DNA of 64,000 nt from Shewanella psychromarinicola. Lineage in GTDB: Bacteria; Pseudomonadota; Gammaproteobacteria; Enterobacterales; Shewanellaceae. Under the pieces are notes generated by a model. It searched no databases. It had not been told where the DNA came from and saw nothing but the letters and a program-made list of their open reading frames with translations. Of this stretch, positions 18,951-27,769 are shown in pieces. A program made the translations under genes and the position numbers. How positions within the stretch are numbered: position 1 is the stretch's first letter; the number at the start of each line of letters is the position of its first letter. The stretch is taken from NCBI RefSeq assembly GCF_003855155.1, contig NZ_CP034073.1, forward strand, positions 3,844,001 through 3,908,000, read 5' to 3'.

Positions 18951-20612
18951 TTAGCCTTTTAGGGCTTGATCAATCATTTGTTGTGCTTGAGTAATAATGT
19001 CATCCAAATGCTGCTGATTAATAAAGCTTTCGGCATAAATTTTAAACAAGGCTTCAGTGCCCGATGGCCGTGCGGCAAACCAGCCATTTTCGGTAGTGAC
19101 TTTAATACCGCCAATGGCAGCATTGTTGCCGGGTGCGTGACTCAAAATTGCTGTTATCGCCTCACCCGCTAATTGAGTATCAGTAAAGCTATCACTATTT
19201 AATTGTTCAAACTTGGCTTTTTTCTTAAGGCTAATGGGGCTATCGATACGCGTATAAAAACTCTCACCAAATTGCGCAGTTAATTCTTGATAACGCTCTG
19301 CAGGTGTTTTACCGGTTACCGCTAATATTTCGGCCGCAAGCAAGGCTAAAATAAAGCCGTCTTTGTCGGTACACCAAGTGCTGCCATCACGTTTTAAAAA
19401 CGCTGCGCCTGCACTTTCTTCACCGCCAAATGCTATGGTGCTTTTGGCTAAGCCATCAACAAACCATTTAAAGCCTACTGGCACTTCAAGACAATGACGT
19501 CCTAACGCCTTACAAACCCTGTCAATCATCGCGCTAGACACTAAGGTTTTTCCGACTGCAAGTGACTCTGACCACTGCGGGCGATGGGTCATTAAATAAT
19601 CTATCGCAACAGCTAAGTAATGATTCGGGTTCATTAAGCCAGAACCAGGACACACGATACCGTGACGGTCGTAGTCAGGATCATTACCCACGCACAAGTC
19701 ATAATCTTCGCTGTACGCTAACAAGCCTGCCATGGCATAAGGAGACGAGCAATCCATGCGGATTTTGCCGTCTTTATCTAATGTCATAAAGCCAAATGTG
19801 GGGTCGACTTTGTCATTGACTAAGGTAATATCAAGGCCATAGTGAGCGGCTATTTGCTGCCAATAATAAATACCAGAGCCACCCAGTGGATCAACACCAA
19901 TACGAATGTTGGCTTTTTTAATCGCTTCCATATCTATCACTTGTGCAAGTGATTCAACATAGGGCGCAATAAAATCAACTTCATCTATCCAACCAGATTT
20001 TACCGCAACACCGTAATTGACCTTTTTAACCCCAGAGAGTTGATTCGCTAGGTATTGGTTGGCCTTAGATTCAATGATTTTGGTAATTTCACCTTCAGCG
20101 GGACCGCCGTGCGGTGGATTGTACTTAATGCCACCATCCTGAGGAGGATTATGTGATGGCGTTATAATTAACCCATCGATTAATGTCGCTGGGTTAGCTG
20201 CATTAGCTGCATTAGCTGCATTAGCGGTGACTATGGCTTGCGACACTACCGGGGTAGGCGTAAACCCATCGTCTTTTTGAATTAACATCTTAACTTGATT
20301 AGCAGTCAACACTTCTACCACCGACATAAAGGCGGCATAAGATAATGCATGAGTGTCAAAACCGACAATCATTGGCCCAGTAATATTGGCTGAGTGACGA
20401 TAATCGACAACAGCTTGGGTGATGGCCCAAATATGGTTTTGATTGAAACTGGATGTAAACGCACTACCACGATGACCCGAAGTGCCAAACGTCACTTTCT
20501 GCTGCACGTCTTCCACGTTAGGAATAATGCGATAATAATGACTCATCAATTTAGGAATATTCACTAAATCCGTTTGTAAAGCGTGCTGTCCTGCGCGTTG
20601 ATGAATGGCCAC
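18951..20612 (-). CDS. pgm: Phosphoglucomutase, alpha-D-glucose-specific (553 aa)
   Basis: The enzyme interconverts glucose 1-phosphate and glucose 6-phosphate, feeding nucleotide-sugar and glycogen synthesis or glycolysis. The phosphoserine loop is TPSHNPPQDGG, the metal loop is in GNDPDYDRHG, the sugar-binding loop is GGEESAG, and the phosphate-binding end is ARPSGTEALFKIYAES. N-terminal VTFGTSGHRG is typical. Length fits E. coli Pgm (546). A run of Asn-Ala-Ala repeats lies just before the active-site loop, encoded by a 9-bp tandem repeat. The gene follows seqA with 51 bases between, as in enterics. Confidence 0.96.
   Translation of the reverse strand: MAIHQRAGQHALQTDLVNIPKLMSHYYRIIPNVEDVQQKVTFGTSGHRGSAFTSSFNQNHIWAITQAVVDYRHSANITGPMIVGFDTHALSYAAFMSVVEVLTANQVKMLIQKDDGFTPTPVVSQAIVTANAANAANAANPATLIDGLIITPSHNPPQDGGIKYNPPHGGPAEGEITKIIESKANQYLANQLSGVKKVNYGVAVKSGWIDEVDFIAPYVESLAQVIDMEAIKKANIRIGVDPLGGSGIYYWQQIAAHYGLDITLVNDKVDPTFGFMTLDKDGKIRMDCSSPYAMAGLLAYSEDYDLCVGNDPDYDRHGIVCPGSGLMNPNHYLAVAIDYLMTHRPQWSESLAVGKTLVSSAMIDRVCKALGRHCLEVPVGFKWFVDGLAKSTIAFGGEESAGAAFLKRDGSTWCTDKDGFILALLAAEILAVTGKTPAERYQELTAQFGESFYTRIDSPISLKKKAKFEQLNSDSFTDTQLAGEAITAILSHAPGNNAAIGGIKVTTENGWFAARPSGTEALFKIYAESFINQQHLDDIITQAQQMIDQALKG
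20194..20229. repeat. 9-bp in-frame tandem repeat inside pgm
   Basis: TTAGCTGCA occurs three times in a row (20194, 20203, 20212) followed by a diverged copy, coding for repeated Ala-Ala-Asn on the minus strand. Copy-number change would keep the reading frame. Confidence 0.95.
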
Positions 20613-20663
20613 GTGTGGTCTCCTATGAGTAAATGATTAATTGAATCTTCGGAAAATCAAATG

Positions 20664-21290
20664 TTAAATGTGTTCAGCGATGCTCTTTGCTCTTTCACTA
20701 CCACAGCCTAAATGTTCCAATACCTCTGTTAATATAGTTTGTTTTTTCGCAGTATTGTTATTGGTGGTGACCCAAAAACCACTTGAGGCAATTTCTTTTG
20801 GATTAGAAGATTGACTTGAATTTAATAATGCCTGTTTAGAACGAGCAAAATACAAACGTCCTTTGCCTTGCACATTAAGCACCTTATCAAAATCACTGCG
20901 AGCAGTGGTTTCAAGACTGGCTAATAAATGCATAAAACGCCCTACCGCACCTTTTTGCTGGCTTAATAAATGTTGGTTAACAATCGCATCAAAATCAATC
21001 GTGACTAACGTTGAAATGTCTTCATCTAGTGGATAGTGCTGACCGGTAATATTCTGTTCCGCAATGACCTTTTCCACGACTGCCTTAGCTTGATTAAAAA
21101 CCGAATGACGATCTTCCAGCGATTCAGATTCTAAACTGGGCTGACTAATGGCCTTGGGTAAGCTTATATCGACATCTTCGACAGACAAGTTCAATAAACG
21201 ACGCAAAATATCTGAAGCGCTTTCGCCGATGCGTTCCGTCTTACTGGCAATAAAACGATAAAGTTCTTCGTCAATTTCAATGTATTTCAT
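20664..21290 (-). CDS. seqA: SeqA, negative modulator of replication initiation (208 aa)
   Basis: SeqA binds hemimethylated GATC pairs, sequesters newly replicated oriC and organises nascent DNA. The N-terminal oligomerisation part MKYIEIDEELYRFIASKTERIGESASDILRRLL is unmistakable, and the C-terminal DNA-binding domain follows a long linker (about residues 40-85). The ATG at 21290 gives the canonical N-terminus and has AAGGA 8 bases upstream; the frame open to 21374 is not needed. At 208 aa it is longer than E. coli SeqA (181), mainly in the linker. The pgm gene is downstream; ybfF diverges. Confidence 0.95.
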   Translation of the reverse strand: MKYIEIDEELYRFIASKTERIGESASDILRRLLNLSVEDVDISLPKAISQPSLESESLEDRHSVFNQAKAVVEKVIAEQNITGQHYPLDEDISTLVTIDFDAIVNQHLLSQQKGAVGRFMHLLASLETTARSDFDKVLNVQGKGRLYFARSKQALLNSSQSSNPKEIASSGFWVTTNNNTAKKQTILTEVLEHLGCGSERAKSIAEHI

Positions 21291-21361
21291 CAGAGTCATC
21301 CTTTTTCTATCAGTCTTTGTCACTACTGTAGCCATTATTTTGCTGGCGCCGAGTAATTCGG

Positions 21362-21392
21362 GATCGCAGATCAAATTATTATTAATGCGATC
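21362..21392. promoter_or_regulatory. Cluster of GATC sites upstream of seqA
   Basis: GATC occurs at 21362, 21369 and 21389, about 70-100 bases before the seqA start. The last two are 20 bases apart, close to two helical turns, a spacing SeqA can bridge. A role in self-control is inference. Confidence 0.35.
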
Positions 21393-21594
21393 AAAAAAAT
21401 ATTGTTCCAGTGTAAGCCAAGCTTAACCTACTAATAAAGTAGCAAAATCATTAAATGACCTATAATGCTGAAATTTTATTAAAAGGCGATTAAAATATCA
21501 TCAACAATTGTGACAACGATCATCAAAACTTGATTTGACAGGCTCATTGCAGCAAAATCCCCCGCACAAATTGTCCCAATGAGCTTATTGCGTT

Positions 21595-22368
21595 ATGCAT
21601 TATGTATCTTCTGGTCAAGGTGAAGCCGTCCTGCTTATTCATGGACTGTTTGGTAATCTTGATAATTTAAAAAACCTAGGCAGCGTGCTTGAACAACAGC
21701 ATCAAGTCATACGGGTTGATTTGCCCAATCATGGCTTGAGTGAACATTGGGATAACATGGATTACGCTCAACTGGCTGATGCCATGGTTGATGTACTCGA
21801 TGATTTATACCTCAAACAAGTCCATGTTATTGGGCATTCAATGGGCGGCAAAATTGCAATGGCAATGGCACTTTTACACCCAGAACGAGTAATAAGCCTA
21901 GTGATCGCAGATATCGCTCCTGTGGCTTATAGTCCGAGACATCAAACGGTGTTTGCAGGATTAACCAGTTTAATATTAAACAGTAAAACCACTCGAAAAT
22001 CAGCCTTAACCCACTTAATGGCTGCAGGTATTGATGAGCCGACATCTCAGTTTTTACTTAAGAATCTACAACGTACTGATAGCGGTTTTGAATGGAAAAT
22101 GAATTTAACTGGGCTAATCGAGTCTTACGACCGTATTATTGGATGGAATTTACCATTAACCAATGACAAACATTTTGATAAACCAGCACTATTTATCCGT
22201 GGTGGTGAGTCAAATTATGTAACGGCTGAATATCGTGATGAAATCATGCGTCAATTTCCTCGCGCTAGCGCCAAAACATTAAATGGCACAGGGCATTGGT
22301 TACATGCACAAAAGCCAGAGATATTTAATCGCATCGTGTCTGAGTTTATTGAACAAAACCAAGGGTAA
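21595..22368 (+). CDS. ybfF: YbfF-like alpha/beta-hydrolase esterase (257 aa)
   Basis: This is an acyl esterase of the alpha/beta-hydrolase fold. The oxyanion region is LLIHGLFGN, the nucleophile elbow is GHSMGG, and the catalytic His is in GTGHWLHAQKPE. No signal peptide is seen. ATG 21595 is the first possible start after an in-frame stop, though no strong ribosome site precedes it. It is divergent from seqA as in E. coli, which supports the YbfF assignment. The natural substrate is not known from sequence. Confidence 0.88.
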   Translation: MHYVSSGQGEAVLLIHGLFGNLDNLKNLGSVLEQQHQVIRVDLPNHGLSEHWDNMDYAQLADAMVDVLDDLYLKQVHVIGHSMGGKIAMAMALLHPERVISLVIADIAPVAYSPRHQTVFAGLTSLILNSKTTRKSALTHLMAAGIDEPTSQFLLKNLQRTDSGFEWKMNLTGLIESYDRIIGWNLPLTNDKHFDKPALFIRGGESNYVTAEYRDEIMRQFPRASAKTLNGTGHWLHAQKPEIFNRIVSEFIEQNQG

Positions 22369-22467
22369 GTTTTTAATATTTTAGCTTTTTGAATATAGCC
22401 GATTGTCACCTAATGTGATATATTCGCGCCCTCTTTTCGCCAGACACTCAATCGCGAAGGTAGAAGT

Positions 22468-22689
22468 ATGTTAAACCAATACATTGAACAAATTGAAGCG
22501 GTAGGCTTAAACTTGTTTTTTGCATCGATATTCTTTTTTATCGGCATGGCTATCCATGATGTGCTTAAACAAGGTCAAGTCCCCAAATTTGGTCGATTTA
22601 TTGTGTGGTTAGTTTTATTCCTCGGCTGCGCCGGGTTTATTGCAAAAGGTATTATTCAGATGACCTGGGAAGGCTCTGGGATCGGTTAA
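22468..22689 (+). CDS. DUF2788 small membrane protein (73 aa)
   Basis: A two-helix inner-membrane protein with segments at about residues 11-30 and 44-66 and a short basic loop (LKQGQVPKFGR) between them. It matches the DUF2788 type as I remember it. AAGG lies about 10 bases before the ATG. It sits between ybfF and ybfE, in the same direction. Function unknown. Confidence 0.8.
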   Translation: MLNQYIEQIEAVGLNLFFASIFFFIGMAIHDVLKQGQVPKFGRFIVWLVLFLGCAGFIAKGIIQMTWEGSGIG

Positions 22690-22697
22690 AGAGTACA

Positions 22698-22970
22698 ATG
22701 GCAAAAGAAACAACAGATAGAACGACTATTGACCTTTTTGCTGCAGAAACTCGCCGAGGGCGCCCGAGAAGTAACCCACTTTCTAGGGAGCAGCAATTAA
22801 AGATCAACAAGCGTAACCAAATTCAGCGTGATCGCGCTAACGGTTTAAAGCGAATAGAGTTAAAGGTGTCACAAGATCTGTATGATGCCTTGAACCAACA
22901 AGCTTTGAACAGTAACATTAGTCGTAGCCAGTTAATCGAATTTATTCTGCAACAGCAACTCGACAACTGA
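22698..22970 (+). CDS. ybfE: YbfE-like ribbon-helix-helix-type protein (90 aa)
   Basis: The protein resembles E. coli YbfE, a LexA-regulated small protein. The C-terminal half (RIELKVSQDLYDALNQQALNSNISRSQLIEFILQQQL) has the strand-helix-helix pattern of ribbon-helix-helix DNA-binding proteins, and the N-terminal half is basic (RRGRPRSNP). I see no clear LexA box upstream. The ATG at 22698 gives the family N-terminus; the frame opens earlier but overlaps the DUF2788 gene. fldA follows after 51 bases. Confidence 0.85.
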   Translation: MAKETTDRTTIDLFAAETRRGRPRSNPLSREQQLKINKRNQIQRDRANGLKRIELKVSQDLYDALNQQALNSNISRSQLIEFILQQQLDN

Positions 22971-23021
22971 GACGTTTTTAGAACATCGCACAACGCGAAC
23001 TTGATATTTAAAGGATAGACA

Positions 23022-23549
23022 ATGGCAACTGTAGGTCTTTTTTTCGGTAGCGATACTGGCAACACCGAAGCTATAGCCAAAATGATCCAGAAAAAACTGG
23101 GTAAAAGCATGCTCGATGTTAAAGACATCGCAAAGAGTACTAAAGAGCAAATTGCTGAATATGATTTGTTAATGTTTGGTATTCCAACATGGTATTACGG
23201 CGAAGCACAGTGTGATTGGGATGATTTTTTTCCAGATCTTGAGCAAATCGACTTTACCGATAAGTTAGTCGCTATTTTTGGTTGTGGTGACCAAGAAGAT
23301 TATGCGGAATACTTCCTCGATGCGATGGGCATGATACGTGACATCGTAGAAGCGCGTGGTGGGATCATTATTGGTAATTGGCCATCTGAAAGCTACAACT
23401 TCGAAGCCTCTAAAGGCATGGCGGACGATAAGCACTTTGTTGGTTTAGGGATTGACGAAGACCGTCAACCAGAACTCACCGATGAGCGTGTTGATGCTTG
23501 GGTCAAGCAGATTTATGAAGAAATGTGTTTAGCTGAGTTAGAAGACTAA
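23022..23549 (+). CDS. fldA: Flavodoxin, long chain (175 aa)
   Basis: FldA is an FMN-binding electron carrier. The phosphate-binding loop is GSDTGNTEAIA, and the aromatic loops around the flavin (PTWYYGEAQCDWDDF and FGCGDQEDYAEYF) are of the long-chain type. Length matches E. coli FldA (176). AAAGGATAG precedes the ATG. It ends the ybfF-DUF2788-ybfE-fldA series; fur is not next to it here. Confidence 0.96.
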   Translation: MATVGLFFGSDTGNTEAIAKMIQKKLGKSMLDVKDIAKSTKEQIAEYDLLMFGIPTWYYGEAQCDWDDFFPDLEQIDFTDKLVAIFGCGDQEDYAEYFLDAMGMIRDIVEARGGIIIGNWPSESYNFEASKGMADDKHFVGLGIDEDRQPELTDERVDAWVKQIYEEMCLAELED

Positions 23550-23568
23550 TTCTGTAGTTACTCAGTAA

Positions 23569-23600
23569 AAAAAAGCGGCAATTAGCCGCTTTTTTTCTTT
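23569..23600 (+). terminator. Terminator of fldA
   Basis: Nine-bp stem AAAAGCGGC / GCCGCTTTT with loop AATTA, followed by a T-run. Confidence 0.9.
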
Positions 23601-23749
23601 TTAACTATCGGCTGTCGTCGGTGAAAAAACCAAACCGAGGCTGATTCATTTTAAGTTTGAACCCGCTAAAATTTTAGACAGACTTTTATGCAGTATAAAA
23701 AAAATAATATCTTAAATACATTTTCTATATATCAAAAGCACACAAGAAT

Positions 23750-24958
23750 ATGGCCGGATTTAGCAGCAAAATCTTTGATCTAGACATAAATAATAGTTTG
23801 AATCATTGGGATATATTTTGTACCGTTGTCGATAATTATGGAGACATAGGTGTCACGTGGCGTTTGGCTAAGCAGTTGGTGACAGAATATGCCATACCCA
23901 TTAATCTATGGGTTGATGACTTAGTGAGTTTTTCGCATATTTTACCAATGCTAGATCCCGATAAAGCACAGCAGAATATCAATGGCGTGAATATATTTCA
24001 ATGGAATAACCCACTTGATATTAAGTTTGAAGCTGGGGTTGTGGTAATTGAAGCATTTGCCTGTGAGTTACCTTCACAGGTAAAGCTAGCCATTGAACAA
24101 TTACATCAACACCCAGATACTTGCGCCCCTACTTGGTTAAACCTTGAATACCTTAGTGCCGAAAATTGGGTCGCTGGTTGTCATGGACTGCCGTCGTCAC
24201 AAGCCAATGGGGTCAAAAAGTGGTTTTACTTTCCCGGTTTTAGCGCTCAAACCGGAGGACTTATTTGTGAACGTGAATTGTTTAGCCAACGAGATGAATG
24301 GCAAGCAGATCATAAACATAAATTAGCATTATTCAAGCAGCTAGGGTTACAGGGCATTAATGCCCAGGATACGGTTATCAGTGTTTTTAGTTATGAAACC
24401 CAAGCCTTACTCGCTTTATGTCATTTATGGCAAGCGTCGCCTACCCCAATTCATGCGCTTATCCCTAAAGGGCGCAGTTTGCACAGCTTAACAAGCCTAT
24501 TGCCTTGTGCGATTGAAGATTTGATGCCCGGTCAGCAATTTGTCATAGGTAGCTTAACCTTGCATATATTACCCATGACAGATCAAAATGACTTTGATCG
24601 CTTGCTATGGAGCTGTGATTTTAATATTGTGCGGGGTGAAGATTCATTTTTACGTGCTCAATGGGCTGCAAAACCCTTCATATGGCACATTTATCCTCAA
24701 GAAGATGATTATCACTTGGTAAAATTACAAGCTTTTATGCAACTTTACTGCGATAATCTTGCTCCAGAAATTACTACTACTTGGTCTGAGGTGAATTTGG
24801 CCTTCAACCGGGGCAATACACACGCGGTAGTTATGCACTGGCAACAGTTAAATTCTGTTAATTTGTCTTTAATGCAACATGCTATTAAATGGCCAATTAA
24901 CGCGTTAAAAGATGCAGATCTTGCGAGTCGACTCGTTCAATTCGTTAAAAATAGCTAA
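23750..24958 (+). CDS. earP: EarP, EF-P arginine rhamnosyltransferase (402 aa)
   Basis: EarP transfers rhamnose from TDP-rhamnose to Arg32 of elongation factor P. The N-terminal signature DIFCTVVDNYGDIGVTWRLAKQL and the C-terminal catalytic region (NIVRGEDSFLRAQWAAKPFIWHIYPQEDDYH) match the family. The efp gene begins 49 bases after the stop, and its product carries Arg32, so enzyme and substrate are adjacent. The start at 23750 shows only a weak purine site; a slightly later start is possible since the conserved part begins near residue 18. Confidence 0.95.
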   Translation: MAGFSSKIFDLDINNSLNHWDIFCTVVDNYGDIGVTWRLAKQLVTEYAIPINLWVDDLVSFSHILPMLDPDKAQQNINGVNIFQWNNPLDIKFEAGVVVIEAFACELPSQVKLAIEQLHQHPDTCAPTWLNLEYLSAENWVAGCHGLPSSQANGVKKWFYFPGFSAQTGGLICERELFSQRDEWQADHKHKLALFKQLGLQGINAQDTVISVFSYETQALLALCHLWQASPTPIHALIPKGRSLHSLTSLLPCAIEDLMPGQQFVIGSLTLHILPMTDQNDFDRLLWSCDFNIVRGEDSFLRAQWAAKPFIWHIYPQEDDYHLVKLQAFMQLYCDNLAPEITTTWSEVNLAFNRGNTHAVVMHWQQLNSVNLSLMQHAIKWPINALKDADLASRLVQFVKNS

Positions 24959-25007
24959 GATACTGCTCTATAAATAAAAAAAGTCCAAAAATATAGGAAA
25001 TAGTGAA

Positions 25008-25568
25008 ATGAAAACTGCTCATGAAATCCGTCCTGGTAACGTGATCATGTTAGATGGCAGCCCATGGGTTGTTCAGAAGACTGAAACAACTCGTTCTGGC
25101 CGTAACGCTGCAATCGTTAAATTAAAATTAAAGAACGTATTGCTAGATTCTGGTACTGAACAAACCTTTAAAGGTGAAGACAAATTAGACGATATCGTTC
25201 TAGAACGTCTTGATTGTACTTACTCATACTTTGCTGATCCTATGTATGTGTTCATGGATGAAGAATATAACCAGTATGATGTAGAAGCTGACAACTTAGG
25301 TGATGCAGCTGCCTATATCATCGATGGCATGGAAGACATGTGTCAAGTGACCTTCTATGAAGAGAAAGCGATATCTGTTGAATTGCCGATCCACATCGTA
25401 CGTGAAGTTATTTACACCGAGCCATCCGCTCGTGGTGATACTTCAGGTAAAGTGATGAAGCCTGCTACTATTACTGGTGGTGGCACGGTCACAGTTGCTG
25501 ACTTTGTAAAAGTGGGTGACAAGATTGAAATTGACTCTCGTACCGGCGAGTTCAAAAAGCGCGTTTAA
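25008..25568 (+). CDS. efp: Elongation factor P, Arg32 type (186 aa)
   Basis: EF-P relieves ribosome stalling at polyproline. The three-domain length is normal. The tip of the modification loop reads TTRSGRNAA with Arg at position 32, where E. coli has Lys34, so modification is by EarP rather than EpmA/EpmB. A purine-rich AGGAAA stretch lies about 9 bases upstream of the ATG. Transcribed with earP or from its own promoter in the 49-base gap. Confidence 0.97.
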   Translation: MKTAHEIRPGNVIMLDGSPWVVQKTETTRSGRNAAIVKLKLKNVLLDSGTEQTFKGEDKLDDIVLERLDCTYSYFADPMYVFMDEEYNQYDVEADNLGDAAAYIIDGMEDMCQVTFYEEKAISVELPIHIVREVIYTEPSARGDTSGKVMKPATITGGGTVTVADFVKVGDKIEIDSRTGEFKKRV

Positions 25569-25573
25569 TTGCC

Positions 25574-25618
25574 CATTAACGTGTGTTATTGATAAAATAT
25601 CAATAACACAAGTTAATG
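25574..25618. other. Long inverted repeat after efp
   Basis: Arms of 21 bases (inner 13 perfect: TGTGTTATTGATA and complement, outer CATTAAC/GTTAATG, one mismatch between) surround a 3-base AAA loop. It starts 6 bases after the efp stop codon and precedes a separate terminator. Confidence 0.85.
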
Positions 25619-25622
25619 CATT

Positions 25623-25651
25623 AAAAGCCAGCACTTAGTGCTGGCTTTTTT
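25623..25651 (+). terminator. Terminator of efp
   Basis: Twelve-bp stem AAAAGCCAGCAC / GTGCTGGCTTTT with a short loop and a T-run. Confidence 0.9.
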
Positions 25652-25845
25652 GTTATAAAATGGAATAAGACAACTGCATTAGGCATTAACAACAGTATAA
25701 AACACTTTTATATGTGCCATCAAACTGGCAATAACAGCATTTCTGACTGATTAATTTGTTCATTTTACTCTTATGCCCCTTCCACAAGAACAATAAATTC
25801 GTTATGGTTCGCTAACTTAAGCCGTATTTAGTTATCGAGAGTAGT

Positions 25846-27060
25846 ATGCGACCCATTATCAAATCCAATAAGCTTGATTCAGTTTGTTACGATATCCGTG
25901 GACCCGTCCATAAAGAAGCCCGTCGTTTAGAAGACGAGGGCCATCGTATTTTAAAGCTTAATATCGGCAACCCAGCCCCATTTGGATTTGAAGCACCAGA
26001 AGAAATCGTCCGAGATGTCATTTTAAACCTACCGAGTGCGCAAGGTTACTGCGAATCAAAAGGCTTATTCTCTGCGCGTAAAGCCATAGTGCAACACTAT
26101 CAAGCACAAGGCATATTTGGCGTTGATATTGAAGATATCTACATTGGTAATGGTGTATCAGAATTGATTATGATGGCTATGCAAGGCCTACTCAACACCG
26201 ATGATGAAGTACTCATCCCCTCGCCTGATTATCCATTATGGACTGCGGCAGCAAACCTTGCCGGTGGTAACGCGGTACATTACCGTTGCGATGAAGAAGC
26301 CGATTGGTTTCCAGACTTAGACGATATTAAACGCAAAATTAGCAGTCGCACCCGCGCAATAGTGTTGATCAACCCCAACAATCCAACCGGCGCAGTTTAC
26401 AGTAGAGAATTGTTGTTAGAAGTTATTGAGCTATGTCGTCAACATGATTTGATTTTATTCGCGGATGAGATTTACGACAAAATTCTGTATGACGAAGCTA
26501 AGCATATTCCAGCGGCGGGCTTGTCTGATGATATTTTAACCATCACCTTTAATGGCTTATCTAAAGCGTATCGCGCAGCTGGGTTTCGTGTCGGTTGGAT
26601 GATGTTATCGGGTAATTTAAAAGCCGCCAAAAGCTACATTGAAGGCTTAGAAATGCTCGCCTCAATGCGTTTGTGTGCCAATGTACCCAATCAACATGCT
26701 ATTCAAACCGCGTTAGGGGGTTATCAGTCAATTAATGAATTGATATTACCAAACGGTCGCTTAACCGTACAACGTGACGCCGTATATGAATTGCTTAATC
26801 AAATCCCTGGGGTCAGCTGTAAAAAGCCTAAAGGAGCCTTATACGCGTTTCCGAAGTTAGATATGAAAAAGTTTAATTTACGTGATGATGAACGCTTGGT
26901 ACTTGATTTATTAAAAACTAAAAAGATTCTGTTAGTACAAGGAACAGCCTTTAATTGGCCAGAGCCCGATCACCTTCGAGTGGTTTTTTTGCCCTATAAA
27001 GAAGATTTGGCTAAAGCCCTTACCGAGTTTGGTGAATTCTTAGAGGATTATCGTCAATAG
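25846..27060 (+). CDS. alaA: Alanine-synthesising aminotransferase AlaA (404 aa)
   Basis: AlaA is a PLP enzyme of fold type I that converts pyruvate and glutamate to alanine and 2-oxoglutarate. It matches E. coli AlaA (405 aa) closely, for example VCYDIRGPV near the start, LNIGNPAPFGF, INPNNPTGAVYS, the PLP lysine in TFNGLSKAYRAAGFR, and LVQGTAFNWPEPDH. GAGAG precedes the ATG. yfbR follows in the same direction, as in E. coli, but a terminator separates them. Confidence 0.95.
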   Translation: MRPIIKSNKLDSVCYDIRGPVHKEARRLEDEGHRILKLNIGNPAPFGFEAPEEIVRDVILNLPSAQGYCESKGLFSARKAIVQHYQAQGIFGVDIEDIYIGNGVSELIMMAMQGLLNTDDEVLIPSPDYPLWTAAANLAGGNAVHYRCDEEADWFPDLDDIKRKISSRTRAIVLINPNNPTGAVYSRELLLEVIELCRQHDLILFADEIYDKILYDEAKHIPAAGLSDDILTITFNGLSKAYRAAGFRVGWMMLSGNLKAAKSYIEGLEMLASMRLCANVPNQHAIQTALGGYQSINELILPNGRLTVQRDAVYELLNQIPGVSCKKPKGALYAFPKLDMKKFNLRDDERLVLDLLKTKKILLVQGTAFNWPEPDHLRVVFLPYKEDLAKALTEFGEFLEDYRQ

Positions 27061-27093
27061 TCTCTTGACACTTCATCTCTAGCACAAAATACT

Positions 27094-27119
27094 AAGCGAC
27101 TGAACAGTCGCTTTTTTTT
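27094..27119 (+). terminator. Terminator of alaA
   Basis: AAGCGACTG / CAGTCGCTT stem with an AA loop and a long T-run, between alaA and yfbR. Confidence 0.88.
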
Positions 27120-27172
27120 ATCGATAAGCTCATGTAAGCTGACTGAATCTATTGAGCGCAGTAAGGAGTCTC

Positions 27173-27760
27173 ATGAGTCATTTATTTGCCCATTTATCGC
27201 GGATGAAGCTAATCCAACGTTGGCCGTTAATGCATAACGTGCGTCGCGAAAACGTCCAAGAACATTCACTGCAAGTGGCTATGGTTGCCCACGCTTTAGT
27301 GATCATCAGCAATAAGAAATTCGCCACAGACTTAGACGCCAATAAAGCTGCAACGATTGCGATTTATCATGATGCCAGTGAAATTTTAACCGGAGACTTG
27401 CCCACACCGGTTAAATATTTTAATAAAGAGATAGAAGCTGAATATAAAAAGATCGAAGCCATAGCCGAACAACGAATGCTTGAAATGGTACCTGATGAAT
27501 TTAAAGAAGATTACCGCAGTTTATTCATTAGTCAAGATGCTGACCCACAATACAAAGCCATTGTGAAAGCCGCCGATACGTTATGCGCGTATCTTAAATG
27601 CTTAGAAGAACAAAAAGCCGGTAACAGCGAATTCAACAGTGCCTGTAAACGTTTAGAACAAATGATAGACGACAACCCTAACCCCGCAGTTGGTTACTTC
27701 CGTGATTGTTTTATTCCAAGTTTTACATTGAATTTAGACGAAATTAATCAAATGCTGTAA
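27173..27760 (+). CDS. yfbR: YfbR 5'-deoxynucleotidase (195 aa)
   Basis: This HD-domain metal enzyme removes the 5'-phosphate from deoxyribonucleoside monophosphates. The HD ligands are visible: His in NVQEHSLQVA, His-Asp in IYHDASEILTGDLPTPVKY, and a late Asp in VKAADTLCAYLKC. The ATG at 27173 follows AAGGAG and yields the family N-terminus MSHLFAHLSRMKLI; the frame opening at 27152 is not needed. The dGTPase gene starts 9 bases after the stop, so the two are an operon. Confidence 0.94.
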   Translation: MSHLFAHLSRMKLIQRWPLMHNVRRENVQEHSLQVAMVAHALVIISNKKFATDLDANKAATIAIYHDASEILTGDLPTPVKYFNKEIEAEYKKIEAIAEQRMLEMVPDEFKEDYRSLFISQDADPQYKAIVKAADTLCAYLKCLEEQKAGNSEFNSACKRLEQMIDDNPNPAVGYFRDCFIPSFTLNLDEINQML

Positions 27761-27769
27761 AGGAAATAT

